Source of the DNA: Nymphaea colorata
Taxonomy: Eukaryota; Streptophyta; Magnoliopsida; Nymphaeales; Nymphaeaceae
NCBI RefSeq assembly: GCF_008831285.2
Contig: NC_045140.1
Span: 19,342,370-19,406,369, forward strand
Reading direction: 5' to 3'
DNA length: 64,000 nucleotides
The notes beneath the pieces were generated by a model. It was not told the DNA's origin, did not search any database, and worked only from the letters and a program-made list of their open reading frames with translations. The translations under genes were made by a program, and so were the position numbers. Shown here one piece after another: positions 38,401 to 54,500 of this stretch (position 1 is the stretch's first letter; each line of letters opens with the position of its first letter).

Positions 38401-40270
38401 GGGTATCCTAGAGGTTGTTTTGCAATTCCTTCTGCCCGCAGTGTAATGGAAGCAATTTCTACTATTGGCTTTGCAAAATATTGCTTGTTAGAGAAGGAGA
38501 GAGATTTCAACTTTAATGGAGTCTTCAGTTTTTTGCTATGTATTGGGTGTGTATGTCAGAGAAAGCGAGAGTTTTCAATTTTGATGGTCTTTAGTTTTTC
38601 CATTTTCCATACTAGCAAACGTGAGAAAAGAAATCAAACAAAAAATTTTCATGTTTTTTGAAGAAGAAAAATGGAAAAGTGGAAACTTCCTTGACAATGT
38701 GATGCAAGAAAAGCTTCTCAGGATTTTTTTTGCTTGCAACCAAGAAGAGCCTAAAGCGTGTTGGGATATCTTTAGCAGCATTCTTATGTCCAGCTACCCA
38801 TCAAGCTCTGGCCGTGTTTGGTAGCCTTAGATCTGAGATCCGAGGCTGGATTTCATGTTGAAATCCACAGTTTTAGCAAACTTTTGGATTTCAAATCCAC
38901 TATAGACGTGAAATCTGTGGTTTTGAGATCCGCCCCCACCCCCTCCCTCTCCGTTCTATAGCGTGGATCACAGATCCGCGGAGAAGCACGACCACCTCAC
39001 CTACCCTGCACAGAGAAAAGAGAGAAAGAAGAACAGAGGCCCGACCATAGCCACATCGAAAGAGAGAGAAACAAACTTGGCCACCATAGCCAATGACAGA
39101 AAACGAAAGAAAAAAACGGAAGAAAACCTTCCACCATCGGCTGAGGATTACACAAAAATGCCAAAACCCTCTCTTGTAAGTCTATATATAAAATGTTAGC
39201 TTACTTCTTCAAGAAGGAAAGAGGAAAATAGAAAACTAAGTTAACGAAGGATTCAGCTTAAGGTTGGCAGTTACCCAGAAAAGCCACTTTTTAATACAAG
39301 CGGTTAGTTGTAATATTTCAAAAGTTATGAAGAGTAAACTTAACATAGACAGACACCTAAAATTTATATTTTTAATATAAGTTGTTTTTTGCAAATATTT
39401 CAAAAGTTTGGTGGCTAATCAATGATTCATAGGTTTTTATAGATATCTTTCCTTTTCGAGAGAGTGTTTAATTTATTTCGAAAGTAAAAAAAAAAAAAAA
39501 AGAATTTATTTGGAAGTAAAAACGTTCCTCCGGCAGGCAATGATTTAAGAACTCCCAGCCTCAGTAAAAAGGTAGGGATAGACCTGTAAATAGTTACTAT
39601 AAATAGGATAAATATATAGGTGGCACATCGCGTACCGGTGATGTTAATGTGAAAAATTCCTTTTTCCATTTAATTAACTTCTGCTCTCTTCTCCTCTCCC
39701 TCTCTCGATGATCCGAAATGCTGATAGATCCTAGCTGTGAAACTCCGCCCAGCTGTTCGTCTCGGTGACCTGCTTCCTGGCGGGAGCTTCGTTGACATTT
39801 CCTCGGTGTTGACCGGAATGCGGGCCGGCGAGGGTCCTCAGAGTTGCTTCTGAGCTCCGAACACCCGAGTGCAGGTGACCGTGTTCTTTCTTCCTCGTTC
39901 TGCAAGCTAGGGTTCCACAATTTTGGAGGAAGCCCACCGGTGGTCGTCGTGGGGGTGGTGCTCCAGATCCGGATTTTGCGTGCTCTGATTCGTTTCCTCA
40001 ACGTGTGCATTTTCCGCTAGGCAGCCGAGGAAGCTGCTGCTCCTTTGGCTTTGTGGTCTGCGTAGGCCTTCTTTGCCAGTTACTGGCCGCGAGTTTATAC
40101 GTTTCGCTTTTGGCTTTACTCGCCCCTCTTTGTTCTCCAAACTGTATGGATCCGACTTAGGAAAATGCAAACTTTGTTTCACCAAGTTTTTATGTTCCTT
40201 TGCTTTGTTGTTTTAGCTAGGGCAAGGGTTTATTCTTGAAAGTTTCGGCCTTTTAGGGTTTCAGGCCTTC
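38401..40270 (+). promoter_or_regulatory. Intergenic DNA and bZIP promoter/5' leader
   Basis: The distal part includes a segment starting ggccgtgtttggtagcc near 38811, similar in style to MITE ends, and purine-rich DNA near 39010-39130. The leader of the bZIP gene probably occupies about 39700-40270, where GC content rises. Part of this leader (about 39770-39900) is also found upstream of the broken bZIP copy, near 46620-46760. No TATA box was assigned. Confidence 0.5.
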
Positions 40271-43200
40271 ATGGAGGAGAAACCGTCTGTCTACGCCACC
40301 GGCGGTTTGCCTCCTCACTCGGGGCGTTTACCGCCCCATCCTTCCCCGACGAACGCCCCGCTCACTGTCAAGCGTGAAGTGCCCCCGCTCTCTCCGTCTC
40401 GACCGGATATTCCTATGTCGGATTCTTCCCCCGCTAGTTCCCATTTCAGTCAGGACATCAGCCGCATGCCAGATTATCCCCAGAGGAAACCGGGCCACCG
40501 TCGAGCTCACTCCGAGATTGTCAGGTTGCCGGACGATATCAGCTTTGATCATGAACTCGGCTTTGTTGGCGGTGATTGCCCAGCTTTGTCCGACGAGACG
40601 GAAGAAGATCTTTTCTCTATGTACATGGATATGGAGAAGTTCACGTCTTCTTCCCCTATGACCTCTGTCTCTGGTCTGGCGGCTGGAGAGTCGTCGTCTG
40701 CATCACCATCACATAACGAGCCTGATAGCGGCGGGAGCACGAGTGAGAGGCCGCGTATCCGGCATCAGCACAGCCAGTCGATGGATGGTTCTACTTCTAT
40801 TAAGCCAGAAATGTTGGTTTCTCCGGAGCAGACTTTAGCAGAAACCAAGAAGGCAATGTCTGCAGCTAAGCTGGCCGATCTCGCTCTCATTGATCCAAAA
40901 CGGGCAAAAAGGTAGTTCCTCATGCGGTTTCTTGTTCCTTTTATGACTTAGGCAGATATTGATTTTTCTTCCCCGTTCCCTGAGCACATTGTCTTTTGCC
41001 TTGCTTCCTCATTTTCTGCGTTCAGTTTGCATTTCTTCGACTTTTTTTTTTACGTTGTTTGTATTACCATGGAGTGGACGTATTTATGGTAATAAGGACA
41101 GAAACGCAGACTGCAGCTGTTATGTGTGGGCATCCAATGTTAAAAGTGTTTAGGGCATATATGTGTGCTAGTCTTATAGAGCAGTTATATCTAATAAGCT
41201 ACGAATGAAAATTATACATGTAATCATTGCTTATTGCTGGTTAATTTTAGGATCTAGATCCCAAATTCATTCTGAGTTGGAATGTGATACAGTGAATTTG
41301 TTTGTACTCAGTAGGAAGAACCTGTGATCTGAATATATCTTACGTATCCCTGGTATGTTAAATTCCAATATGTTTCTCACTTACTTATGAGAAACATATG
41401 CGTTTGGTGATTCCATTGTGATCAACATGTTTATCTGTATTGCTTGAAGCTTGACAACCAAAAAGCAAGAGGGTGTGGTTGCCATTATCTCATCCTCTGT
41501 AAGAATTAGGTCAGGCTCTTATATAATTGGTGCCATGACAACGTGCATTCTATTCTTTCTAAGGTGATTATATAGAACCTTGATATTTTCCAAGCATATA
41601 TTAAGAGAAAAGGTCCTCCATATGCTAATGGGTAATATAAATATGATCAGTGCATTAAGTAAGCAAATCTTTTATATATAAATAGAAGTCACACTGTAAA
41701 TATCTGGTTGGCATTGGGACTTCAAGTAGGCAGATGTATTTAATTAATTCCTCTTCAAGTGATCTTTATGCTCTTTCATGTTTATCTTAATGGAAACATC
41801 TGTTTTGACCAGGTTGAGTTGCATTTATGATTTCTTTGCCCATCCTTAGTCACATGGTTGCATCTGTAGTTGATCATTGAATGTTTAAAACAATGTTACC
41901 AGAAGTGGTTGTGGAATCAAATTGGCCCAGCCACTGATCTGGTAAATCAACTGACTCAGTGATTCAGCTGAATCGGTTGTGAATTGACAAAAAATGTTAA
42001 AGAACTAGTTTCTCTAAAAAAAATAGGAAAATATATAAATTAAAAAAAATTCTCAATATGTTATGAAAAAATAAAAGTTGCAAATGGCATTCTTGAATCA
42101 GCCACCAGATGAACCAATATGATTTGGATTGGCCAATTCTGACGACATTAGTTTCAATTGTGATTACTTCGGGTTCAGTTTGGGAGCTGAATTAGAGATT
42201 ACAATGGATACAAGATAGAGAGGGAAGGGCACTTGTTTGACATTTTTCCATGGAGTGGTTGAAGATGGCTCGTCTTGTCCTCGTTCCCACCCACCTCCTA
42301 AGTTGTCAAAGTTGGAAGTTTGACATAGGTTGTATAAAACTTTAGAAAGGTCTAATACGGTTAGTTGGTTTGACCTAGTCCAAGTCAATTAGTTATAAAT
42401 AAATAAGTAAATATATTTATGCATATATTTATATGTCAATAAGTACACAAACATAAGAATGTATTTATGTGTCTGGGATTGTTTGGTTGACCAACTAGGC
42501 TGGCTAATTAACTAGTCCGACCAACTAGTTGCTGGTTAATGCGGGCTCTTCAAAAAGTTGGCCCACCCTAGTCGACATGACTTAGGTGCTGCATGCAGCA
42601 ATAGACAACTTTTTTGGGGTTAAGTCAATGGGAGAACAGTAGGCAGTAGCATGTTAACTGTTAATTGTTGGGTTCATTTATATATATATGTACCTGTAAA
42701 CGGTATTATGTGACTATGGTCAACAAACAAAAAAAATTAAATTTTTAGGTTTAACATTTTATAGAAAACGTTATTTTGTTTTGACCACCTATGTGTATCA
42801 GTCTAAGCGTCTAAGCTGTTGCCTGGTGTTTAGGCTTGCTTTGATCACAAAAAAAAAAAAAAAAAAAAACTCTAGTATCTGACAAGTGAGGAACACAGGG
42901 AAAAAATAAACGTAGCAGTCCATTGATTATGTATCAATGTGGCTGTTGTTCATCTGTTTGAACTCATGATCCTTAATGACTGGTCAACATGTTCTCATGT
43001 GTATCCTCATTCATTCTATAGCTCTGTGCATTGCTGACAGATATTTTTAGGCAAATAACATTATCAAAGAATATGGTTATTGGATTCTTCATTTGCTATT
43101 GGTTTTGTATTAGCAACTCACTGGCATATTTTCACTTGAAATGGCTAGTTTTCATCTGAATTATACACGCTCTTCAAGGCATTTTCCTTTTTTTTTTTTT

Positions 43201-44869
43201 CTTTCGAATTGTGGCTTGTTTAGATTCAAACTTACTTTTGTTGTATATTAGAATCTGGGCTAATCGTCAGTCAGCTGCGAGGTCAAAAGAAAGAAAGATG
43301 CGCTATATAGCAGAGCTTGAACGGAAAGTGCAGACCCTGCAAACAGAAGCGACAACATTATCTGCTCAGTTGACTATGTTGCAGGTAATCATCGTTGTTA
43401 CCCATTTTTATTTCTGGGTAAGATACTAATCATTCGCATTGACAAAATTGATTTATTCATGAGCTTGGTCAAAGTCAAAGAAGTGTACCAACAATTTCTA
43501 TGCGTGATATACTTTCATTTGGAAAGAAAAACGTTTGGTCGCCCAGTGAGTTGGTAGTCCATGCAACACAAGTTAAGTCAAGTTAATCACTGGTCTTATA
43601 TGGTGGATGGTGCACTTCAGCAACTCTGTTGAATCTCTGGGATTGTCTTAAGGAACAAACTATGAGTCTATGACATGATAAGGCATTAATCTGTCATTTG
43701 TAGGCGCGAGAAATTCAGAGGAAAATGGGAAGTGGTTATGAGAGGCATCTAATTTGTTCTCCTCAGCCTCTTTCTGAAGTTCCTATGTCTGCTTCCTTCT
43801 TTCCGCGATTTGTATGGTTGACTCTATGTTTAATGTGTTGCAGAGGGACACTAATGGTTTGACAGCCGAAAATAGTGAATTGAAACTGCGGTTGCAGGCC
43901 ATGGAACAACAAGTTCATCTACAAGATGGTAAGTTCTTCTGATCCCATAAGAAAATTGTTATTTGCATAACTAAATATTTTTTTCAGTTTGGTGAATATG
44001 AAAGATGAACCTTTTATGGAGGTTGCTGCACCCATTTTATACCTTCACCATGTGCTGGAGTGGGTCTAATTTCAGTTCCAGCCTGTCATATTTAGTGATC
44101 AGCTCATGTGCAGGCAACTTGCCCAAATTTCTCTGCATTGCATATAGGTAAACAGTGGTCCCAATTTTGAATTATGTTTGGTGGTTGTAATAAGCCCTCA
44201 ACTCGGGCTTATTATCTCTGTGTTGTAAAAACTTGCATGCATTTCTAACTTTCATATCAAAAGTCCATTATCATATAACTTCTGTTGTTTCATGGTTGTG
44301 TGTGTGGGTGCATAGTCATATTACTTTGCAGCATTATTCTGCAAAATGGGTTTTACCTTGAGTCAGTAAAACATGACAGATGCATCTGCTAGAGTTCAGT
44401 AATTAATAAAGAAAACCTTGGCCAATGGATGCAAGCTTGATGCTTGTAACTGAGCTTAATCTACTGTTTGTCATGGTAACTTGCCGCCCTTAGGTTAGGG
44501 GATATTTTTTGAGGTCATATTATACGTTAACTATTTATTTGTGATGCAGCACTGAATGATGCCTTGCGAGAGGAGGTCCAAAGGTTAAAAATAGCGACTG
44601 GTCAAGTTATTCCAAATGCTGGGCAAGGGATTAATTTTGGATCCTCATTTAGTACCAATCAACAATTTTATCATAATCCTTCTGCTCATACCCTTCTGGC
44701 GACACACCAATTTCAACAGCTCCAGATCCATTCTCAGCAACAGCCCCAGCAGCAACAACAGCAGCAGCAACAGCAACAGCAGCAGACAGCTGATGTTAGG
44801 AGCAAAGGCGCAGGCCAGCCATCTCCAAATCAGATAAAGTCAAGTTCCAACACAGCCGCTTCCGAATGA
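40271..44869 (+). CDS. Group I bZIP transcription factor (VIP1/RF2a-like)
   Basis: Nuclear DNA-binding factor. Coding exons: 40271-40911, 43252-43384, 43844-43928 and 44550-44869, all GT-AG and in phase, giving 392 residues. The amino-terminal third is Pro/Ser-rich and contains a basic-Ser site ([10 protein letters not shown], about 79) of the kind that binds 14-3-3 proteins in this group. The conserved lead-in [10 protein letters not shown] precedes the bZIP basic region [14 protein letters not shown] (about 216-229). Lysine replaces the usual arginine in the N-x7-R signature (Asn 218, Lys 226), which marks group I. Leucine-zipper heptads follow to about residue 300. The C-terminus has a run of 13 glutamines (353-365). 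Group I members act in vascular development, osmosensing and mechanosensing, and some move between cytosol and nucleus; which member this is cannot be told. Confidence 0.94.
40912..43251 (+). other. 2.3-kb bZIP intron 1
   Basis: A long phase-2 intron located just before the basic region, the usual place in group I bZIPs. It contains repeat debris, including segments rich in ccaactag near 42480-42530 that look like old transposon DNA. A poly(A) tract of about 21 lies at 42849-42869. The matching intron of the broken copy is only about 620 bases, so much of this length may be insertion. Confidence 0.7.
44188..44214 (+). other. Perfect 10-bp hairpin in bZIP intron 3
   Basis: taataagccc and gggcttatta form a perfect 10-base-pair stem around a 7-base loop (tcaactc). 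It does not extend into a tRNA cloverleaf. It may have no function. Confidence 0.7.
44738..44794 (+). repeat. CAG/CAA repeat encoding polyglutamine
   Basis: A mixed CAG/CAA trinucleotide run in the last bZIP exon encodes QQQP followed by thirteen Q. The mixture of codons makes it less prone to slippage than pure CAG. Confidence 0.95.
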
Positions 44870-45151
44870 GAAACTGATGTTGAAGGTTGTTGGTTCGTCT
44901 TTTATTATGTGGTAGATGCGGACTTGGTTGTTGTTTTAATAGCGTTGTCTTTGTACTGCGGTATCAATTGTTTCACTAGTGTTTATTATTTAGACCAATT
45001 GGTTCCTTTTCTGCTTTTATGTCGTTGTGTTGCTAGTTTTATTTTAGTTGATTAAAATGAGCTAATGATGTTAAAAAAAAAGTGCTCTCTATCTCAAGGG
45101 ATGGTTGCTTATGGCCAATCCTCATTTCCACTCTCTGGTTGGATTTGGAAT

Positions 45152-45330
45152 TAGGGGTGGGCATGGGGCCACGGCCTGGGCTAATGCAAAAAAAAAAATC
45201 AATATATATATATTATTTTAATTTATAAAGAAAATATATAAAAGTATACTTATAATTAATTAAAAAATTAATTGGGCCGGGCCTGGTGCCCGAAAGCCTG
45301 ATGCGCTGGAGGGCCGGACGCCCACCCTCA
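45152..45330. mobile_element. hAT-type MITE with intact 8-bp target-site duplication
   Basis: The 179-base element starts taggggtgggcatggggcc and ends ggccggacgcccaccctca, imperfect terminal inverted repeats of about 19 bases. It is flanked on both sides by the same 8 bases, tttggaat (45144-45151 and 45331-45338), the duplication length made by hAT transposases. It has no coding capacity. The intact duplication suggests fairly recent insertion. Confidence 0.9.
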
Positions 45331-45912
45331 TTTGGAATTAGTGCACTCTGTCTGTTAGGAAATGGATGATAATATCAAGTTGGAGGATGATTGCTGTGGC
45401 TGCATCCTCCCTAGGAACAGATGATCTCAATGTCATGGTTACTGAAGCTGCTTCTTTGGGTTGACTTATACGCAACACAACGGTATTGTTTAGGATTTCA
45501 GGGCTTCTCTCAACCATCTCAAGCTTACGTGATCCGACTGTCATGAGATCAGGGGACCAACTTTTGAAAGCCTTCCTAGAGGGGTCTCCTCTGCCATCAC
45601 TCTCGGATCAAAGCGACGTTCCGTACGTAGCCTCTGCGCAACTGATTGCAGACAGAAGCATTCGTGGGTGTTGGACCATTTACTTCAACTTGAGGTTTTT
45701 CAGATCTACCTTTGCTAGAACCAAACTCTGGTGGCCATCCTTGTGGCATAAACAAAAGAAGAACCTTGGGCACTTTAAATCTCATTTTCTCTTGGTAATA
45801 TCGTGTTGATACGTTGAACAGTAAAAGTGATCCTTAGCCTCAATGGTCTTTGAACCGTCGTTTCTCCCTATTGCTGATACACCCGAACATGATTCACTGT
45901 AAGATGGGGGCT

Positions 45913-45937
45913 CCCCCCCCCCCCCCCCCCCCCCCCC
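45913..45937. repeat. Poly(C) run of 25
   Basis: Twenty-five consecutive C, preceded within a few bases by ggggg. Long C/G homopolymers are rare in plant DNA and can form i-motif or G-quadruplex structures. Length error in assembly is also likely at such a run. Confidence 0.9.
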
Positions 45938-46599
45938 ATCGGCTTGAAATCAAATGATAACCTTCAAAAGGTGCGACTACAAGAAAATGGAGGCTACATA
46001 ATTATGCAGAGACAAAGAAAATAAATCACCATGGAGCTGTTGTTTCCCTCTCCTAATTGCCATACTCAGCCACATAAGCAGCGTTAACTTGTGAATGGTG
46101 TTCATATCAAGGCCTGTGATTGAGTTTTCCACATGATATGCACTGCTTTTGCAGTTTTAACATGTAAGATGTAACCCTTCCTGCTCAACTGGTTCTTGAT
46201 CATCAACTTCTTCTATATACATAGATTGATCGGTTTGAATTGTATTCAGAAATAGGAGTGGAATCTCCAAAAGGAGGGAGATAAAAGAAATATGTGCATA
46301 ACTAGTATCATTTTAGAACTTAGCATTTGCCGCAATGTCATTCAGTCATTGTCATCATGTTTAAAATTTTAAGGAGCATAGAGAAAAGTATATTTTACAA
46401 ACGTAACAAGAAATTTGAACAAACATTACTTTCGTCAAAATTTTAAAAGACATCTAATAAGAAAAATCATAAAAAAATAGTGGAACTGATTTAACGTGTG
46501 TGTCTATATATATATATCGTCTGTAAACTCTAATATTTCTATGTTCTTTACTTTAAAAATCAACGCTCTCAAGTTTTATCTGCATCTATACGTTCTTCA

Positions 46600-48446
<1,847 letters not shown>

Positions 48447-48546
48447 AACTTTCGATTAATGGTTTTCAGTAGGCAAAACAAGTACAAAGTACAATAAACA
48501 GCAAAATCCACTTGTAATTGCAGCAACTAGGAAATATTTCATCTCG

Positions 48547-51500
48547 TCATCTCCTACGAACACCTGGGTTGGCTGCACGTTGAGTTGCTGATGGAAGTGG
48601 CTGGGAAGCTGATTGTCCAGAAGCACCTGCTGCCGGTTCCTCTGCCATATTCATGGCTTGAGTTATGGCATTCATTACTATGAGTCCGAGAGGGATTAAG
48701 TACATCCACTGCAACAAGAAAAAAGGTTATTTATAGACATGAAAATGTTCATGCTTGCATAAATCTCAAAATGGTATCGCCTTTGCGTTAACGCTAAATG
48801 CTCATGCTTATTTTCATCAACTAGTGGAACCCATTTCAAAGAGCCAAGGACATTTTACATCATAATTTTGAAGTTCCATCTATGAATTCTAGTCCCCGAG
48901 AATTGATTTTTAAAGCTCATCAACTGCATAAGAACACTGGTGCATTTGGACAACAAGAATATTCTATACAGAAACCTTATAAATAAAAAAACATTATTTT
49001 CTAAGTTTTATTAGAAAGCAATCACTGCACTGGTACCACCGTCACTGTCTCTCCTATCGCCAAACTACATACCCTTTTCTGTATAGTCATTCGTATGTGT
49101 CCAAGTTGGGATCCACTGGGAACTTACGTACAAGATCCTCTTGGAATCTCAATCTTCTAAGTTGTTTTAATAAAATCCAACCACTAAAATGTGATGCACA
49201 TGGTTAATAATGTGTTTAAATGTATTCCCTAGCAAAATATGTTCTTTAAATTAACCATAAAATTTTGATGTCATAAAAAATATTGTGCTATGCCTGCCAA
49301 AATGATGCCTAGGAGGGAGTTGGTTTCTGCAAAAATGTAATGTCTGCAGGCGCCATTCAAAAGTCCTTATACTTCCCCCTAAAATTTGCTGACATGCTTA
49401 TTAAACTAAAAGTGAAAATCCAGAAAATACTTACATATTTTGACCAAAATGATCTCTCTAGTGGCTTAACTCCTTCGCCATCACCATTCTCATCTCTTAG
49501 TGCTTCCTCAGAGAATAATGGTTTTCTGCAAGAAAAATACACAGATTTTAAGATTCCATCAACAACTGAAAACGAACATGAAAGAAAGAAAAAAGAAGAT
49601 ATCAGTAGCTACAAGAGCAACCAAGCTTAATAACCTTGGAGCCATATCGCCGTTCTTCAGGACTGCATGTGAGTTGAAAGACCACTTCGATGGCTGCATT
49701 CAAACTACTGGGTCAGTCGTAGGACATTGTTTGATCACCTTGTAATCAAAACATAAATTATAATTTAAGGAAATTCTAGAAACTTAAAAAAAAATATTGG
49801 TGTTAATAGATCTATTCTAAGGACAAAGAACATAGCTGCATCTCGTGCTAGAGAGGTTTTAAACGTGACATGAACAGAAACAGAGGCCTTTGCTTGACTT
49901 GCATCTAACATTCGTAAGAGCAAAATATTGGACTTTTTTGAGCTTGAGGAAAAAAATTACAACATTCAGCACATTAGGAACCCTCAGCAGGAAGGGAGAT
50001 GGCAACCTGTCTGCCGAACAATAAAAATGTAATGCAATATTACCTGAACAAGCTAATTGTCAGGTTTATCATACTGAAGTTAGCAAAAAATAATAGTTGA
50101 TTATAACTTTCAGATATAATGAAATATTAACTGGATGACTACAATTAATCAGAAACGATAAGTACAGATTCCTTCAGAATTGAAAACCTGCTAAGCACTA
50201 CATATTTGCAAAAAGAAAACCACACAAAGTTACCAGTTTCAGTATCCGAGGATAAGGGCATGAGCTTGGTGAACCATAATTAACAGCTAGAACATTGACA
50301 CCTTCCTGCATTGCCACATAGTGGAATAAACTCCATCAGAGAATTAATCATAATGAGTCTCAAAGTCATTTTAATTTGCTCTACTTACCTGCCCCAACTG
50401 TTTAACTACATTACAAGATATTTTGAAGTACAATGAGCTATTTTATTTACTTGAAATTTTGAAGAGTCATTGGATGTTAAGTGTGTCTTACAGTAAATAA
50501 GAAAGGAAGAACAGAACACAGTGACAGATTGGATGAAAGACATAATTTATATTTCTCTGTGGCCTAACATGAGGTCCAACCAAAAGAGGTCATGAGTGAA
50601 AAAATAGTAAACTTTAATCACTAGCAACTCAATACTGTTACTTTGCTTGTATACTTGTGAATTTGAAATATAAACTTTTAAGATAATTTGCATGTTTTGA
50701 AGCAAATATGTGAACTTTTTTTATTCTATTGATTTTTCGTCAGTTTTGTATTCTGAGTTTCTCTTTTATTTAATTTTTTTTTTAACTATGCAACATAACC
50801 TTGTACAATTTATCATTAGCTGCTCATATTATGTATGTTAACATTCAAAAACCAATTATGCAGACTGAACGGAAGTTGATATGAAATCTGAAACTTCGCT
50901 CGCTTCAGCAATATGTTCCTTCTCATCACATAATTCCCTTTAAATTACATATTTGAAGCCAGCTTGTATTAACTTTCACCAAATTACAGACTTCTTTCAT
51001 AGCATGGAGGATTTAATTTGACAAGAATCAAAGTATGGACCAAAGATTTGTTAAGAATATATAGCCCCATTCACAACTTTAGACCAGATATAAAGTTATC
51101 CGATGCCACCAATAAAGCATGCCATGCTGGATATTGGAGAACATTTTTCAGGATATTGAAATGAAATTCAAATGAAATATTCCCACCATGTCAGTCAAAC
51201 AAAAGGAAATTGCTTATGACTAGGTTACAGTCCTGTGAAGCATTGAGCTCCAAACGGGACCATAATCAAGTCTTTTTAGTTGCATATGGTGCAAAAGAAG
51301 TCTCCCAACTACAAGAAAAAGAACCTTTAGGTAGTAGCAAGATACCATCAACGTCCAAATAAAAACCAAAGTCATGGATAACTGGTCCAAATGAAAATGC
51401 ATAAAAAGTGCAGGAATTACCATGTGGATAACAAAATGCTCTTCCAATTCCAGACGAGGAAGGCATCTCTAGGATTTACAATCATGAAGACAGAAAAGTT

Positions 51501-54500
51501 AGAGAATATGCAGGTAATACAGAAGTATGAAAATACAAATCAAGTTTGTCAGTTAATGCATTGTCCTACAACTCTACAAGTATTTAGATGATAGGATATA
51601 CCAGAAGGATGGCAGTGCATCACAAAGAAAAGATGCCAATTTATGTCAATAAACTCCAAGTTTGAGATTTTAATGTAGATTGTGCAAGCGATCTGAGTTA
51701 AAAACCAAATTCTGTTGTTTGCATAAGGAAAGAATCTATATCCTTGAGGAACATACAGAGAAAATTGCCATGCACAGTACCAAAGCAGAAAATATAGCCT
51801 GAGAAGGATCAAAAGCAAAAAAGCGTGAAGTAAAAGCTTATTGAATTGTCTGGACTCTGGACTTTAAAGAAACCAACCACCATTTCTTGTGACCAAAATT
51901 GAATGGTCCCTGCAACTAATCCAATGTTTCATGATACATAAGTACATAGCATATCATACCATACATTACGATACTTAATGTAAGAAATTAGTTATGTAAC
52001 TTATATTACACTCCTGAAACTAATGTTGAGGGTGAAATCGGCCATATGGATGGTATCATATGATACTGATAAATCCTCTTGCATAAGTAGGCTTTAAGCT
52101 TTTCTTTCTTTCTATTGAGGTGTAATGGCTTCCAATGAAGGATATGGCGATAGAGCACCCAAATTTAAGTCGAAATTTGGTTCATCATTACAATAATTTT
52201 CATCAGAAGCCAGTTGTCATGGGTGTTTATCGGCTAAAGCATCATTTACTTAAGACATGAAAATACCACCCCATGCATTTAAGCTGCCAGAAGCTACAAA
52301 ATGGCAGTGTTGACAAACGACTGAGGAACTAAAGGCAAGAAAAACATGCAAAAAGAAGAAGAATCCTGCACAAATGGGTTATGAACCATTGGAAGTTGAG
52401 AATGACAAAGAGGAAGAATTTTCCCACTTTTAATAAACCTGGTAATTAGTATAGGATCAGAAATGCCTGGTTCTAGGCCAAAAGGAAAATGAATGATGGA
52501 TGCCAAAGGTAATTGCAGCCACAAATGAAGAAATGACAAGCCTCCAACAAGAGATAAAAGTGGCAAGTCCTGTCTTTGCTTCAATTAGAGTTCTTCCCCA
52601 CTTCATACTGCCCTGCACCCGTTAGTCAACTTGATATTTACACTACCATCATTCCCAGACACTTGATAGAGCAGGCAAACAGTGCAGTTGAGAAATGGTC
52701 TTATGATGTCATAACTCATACCTTCACATAAGCCTTATATTTATGCATTTATATTGTTTGTATATTTTTTACGTAACAAAATCTCCAACAGTTTGCTCAG
52801 CTAGCTGATGGGCACTGTCAATGACTATTTGGTAGCTTACTTTTGTACATAAGGGAGAAAAGGTTTCACATTTTAAATGTGTTTTAAAGCAGCAACATTC
52901 AAAGGCATACATTGAACCAAAAAATTGATGAAGTTTAACACCAAAATTTCTCATTAAACTGATAAAAGTCAAATCATAAACTTCTGCTGAATAAGTAACT
53001 GATGAGTACAGCTACAAGTTCTGATATAAACAAACAATACACAGTTGAATCTTTAGAAGTATTTCTGATGTATATATTATTGAATAGCAAAAATTGATTC
53101 CCCTGCCCATCCATATAATCTGTTGGATAATGGTTTTTTCTTAAGGGAAAAAAATGTTTATGACTTTAAAAATAACAAAATACAGGCCATCAAAATTTTA
53201 TGTCCTTCAAATGCTTGCTTAGAAATGAATGGATGATCCAAAAATTTGTGACTAAAGGAAACCACGTAGATTACATTAACAAAAACAAATTAAAAAACAA
53301 TATAACCTGAAGTGCGAAATTAGAATTGTCTACACCCTCCTACCATAAGAAGAAGCTAACTAGTGTGATTTAACAGATCAACGTAATCAAATTATCATAT
53401 AAAGGACTCAAAGCCAAACACAAGTGAGCTTACACATTCATGAGATCTAGTAAATAGCATGCTGTCAAACTATATAAAAAACAATGGGATTGCATAAATA
53501 CAGTTCATGAAATAACAGAAAACTTACAGCTTTGACAGACGAGACAACATAATTTTCCCCAGGATTCAGTACGTTAGATGGTACTCTGATCTGATAAAAG
53601 TCATCCTTCTCCAGAAGCTCCTGCAAAGAGAAATATGGATACCCTAATCAAAAAATAAACGGCAGAAGTTGGAAATAGGTAGTAGAGAAATACCATACTT
53701 GGAAAATTTCCTTTTCTTTCTCAGTTAAAGCATTTCTTGAGAAGCGAAGCTTGGTAAGAATCTGCAATAAATTGAAACTGAGATTATGCATTATCATCAC
53801 AAGCTAAAAATATACATCATTTCATATGAATGTATGCATAAATTCTGCACATGATACATATGTATCCATGTATGTACGTGCATGTTTAGATTGTAGAGAG
53901 AAAGAGAGGTGCAAAGAAGAGAAAGTATGAAAGAGAACCAAGCTCATTCCCTTCCCATCCTGTGCCCCAAGATGGGGCCATGCATCAGACTCAAAAGACA
54001 ATTCTCAAAACTATGATCCATATGACTGTATAGGTACTACCAAAATGTATTTGCCCTTGCTCAAATGGAACCTCCACAGGAAAGTATATCCAATAGGGAA
54101 TCCAAGCTTTGATGACCAAGTGAACATGGGTTTGTAAAGGAAGGAGCACCTCCATACCAACCCCTAGCACGAAAACCCAGCAATGAACATTGTCCCTTTG
54201 AAGTGAAAGTTTAAAACAGGCTAAAGATGGTGAGACTAGTCAAGTGTTCTTGATTGGTTTCACAATATCCATATAGGTAGAAGCAAGGGAAAGGTGAAAA
54301 AAGGACAATCAGTAAAACAGATAGAGAGAGAGAATGGTCAGTTATAAGCATCGAACCTATGAATATTTTCTACAAGAATATTAAGGATCAAGTGCAATCT
54401 GTTGTATAGTTTTCTTCCAAAGCCCATGTTGATCAACTTACGTGGTACAGGAGCCTTTTTTCATATTCTGAAGTTTCACTTGTTTAATCATAATTCCTTT

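Larger units (their letters stand above)
44870..46599. other. Intergenic DNA between the bZIP gene and its broken copy
   Basis: It begins with the bZIP 3' UTR and contains the hAT MITE and the poly(C) run listed separately. The open frames at 45338-45544 and 45486-45809 are not recognised. The right end, about 46600, is where similarity to the bZIP leader begins. Confidence 0.6.

Noticed and set aside
44188..44214. Possible tRNA or terminator from a perfect hairpin with a 7-base loop
   Set aside because: No acceptor, D or T arms can be placed around it, and a bacterial-type terminator has no meaning in a plant intron.
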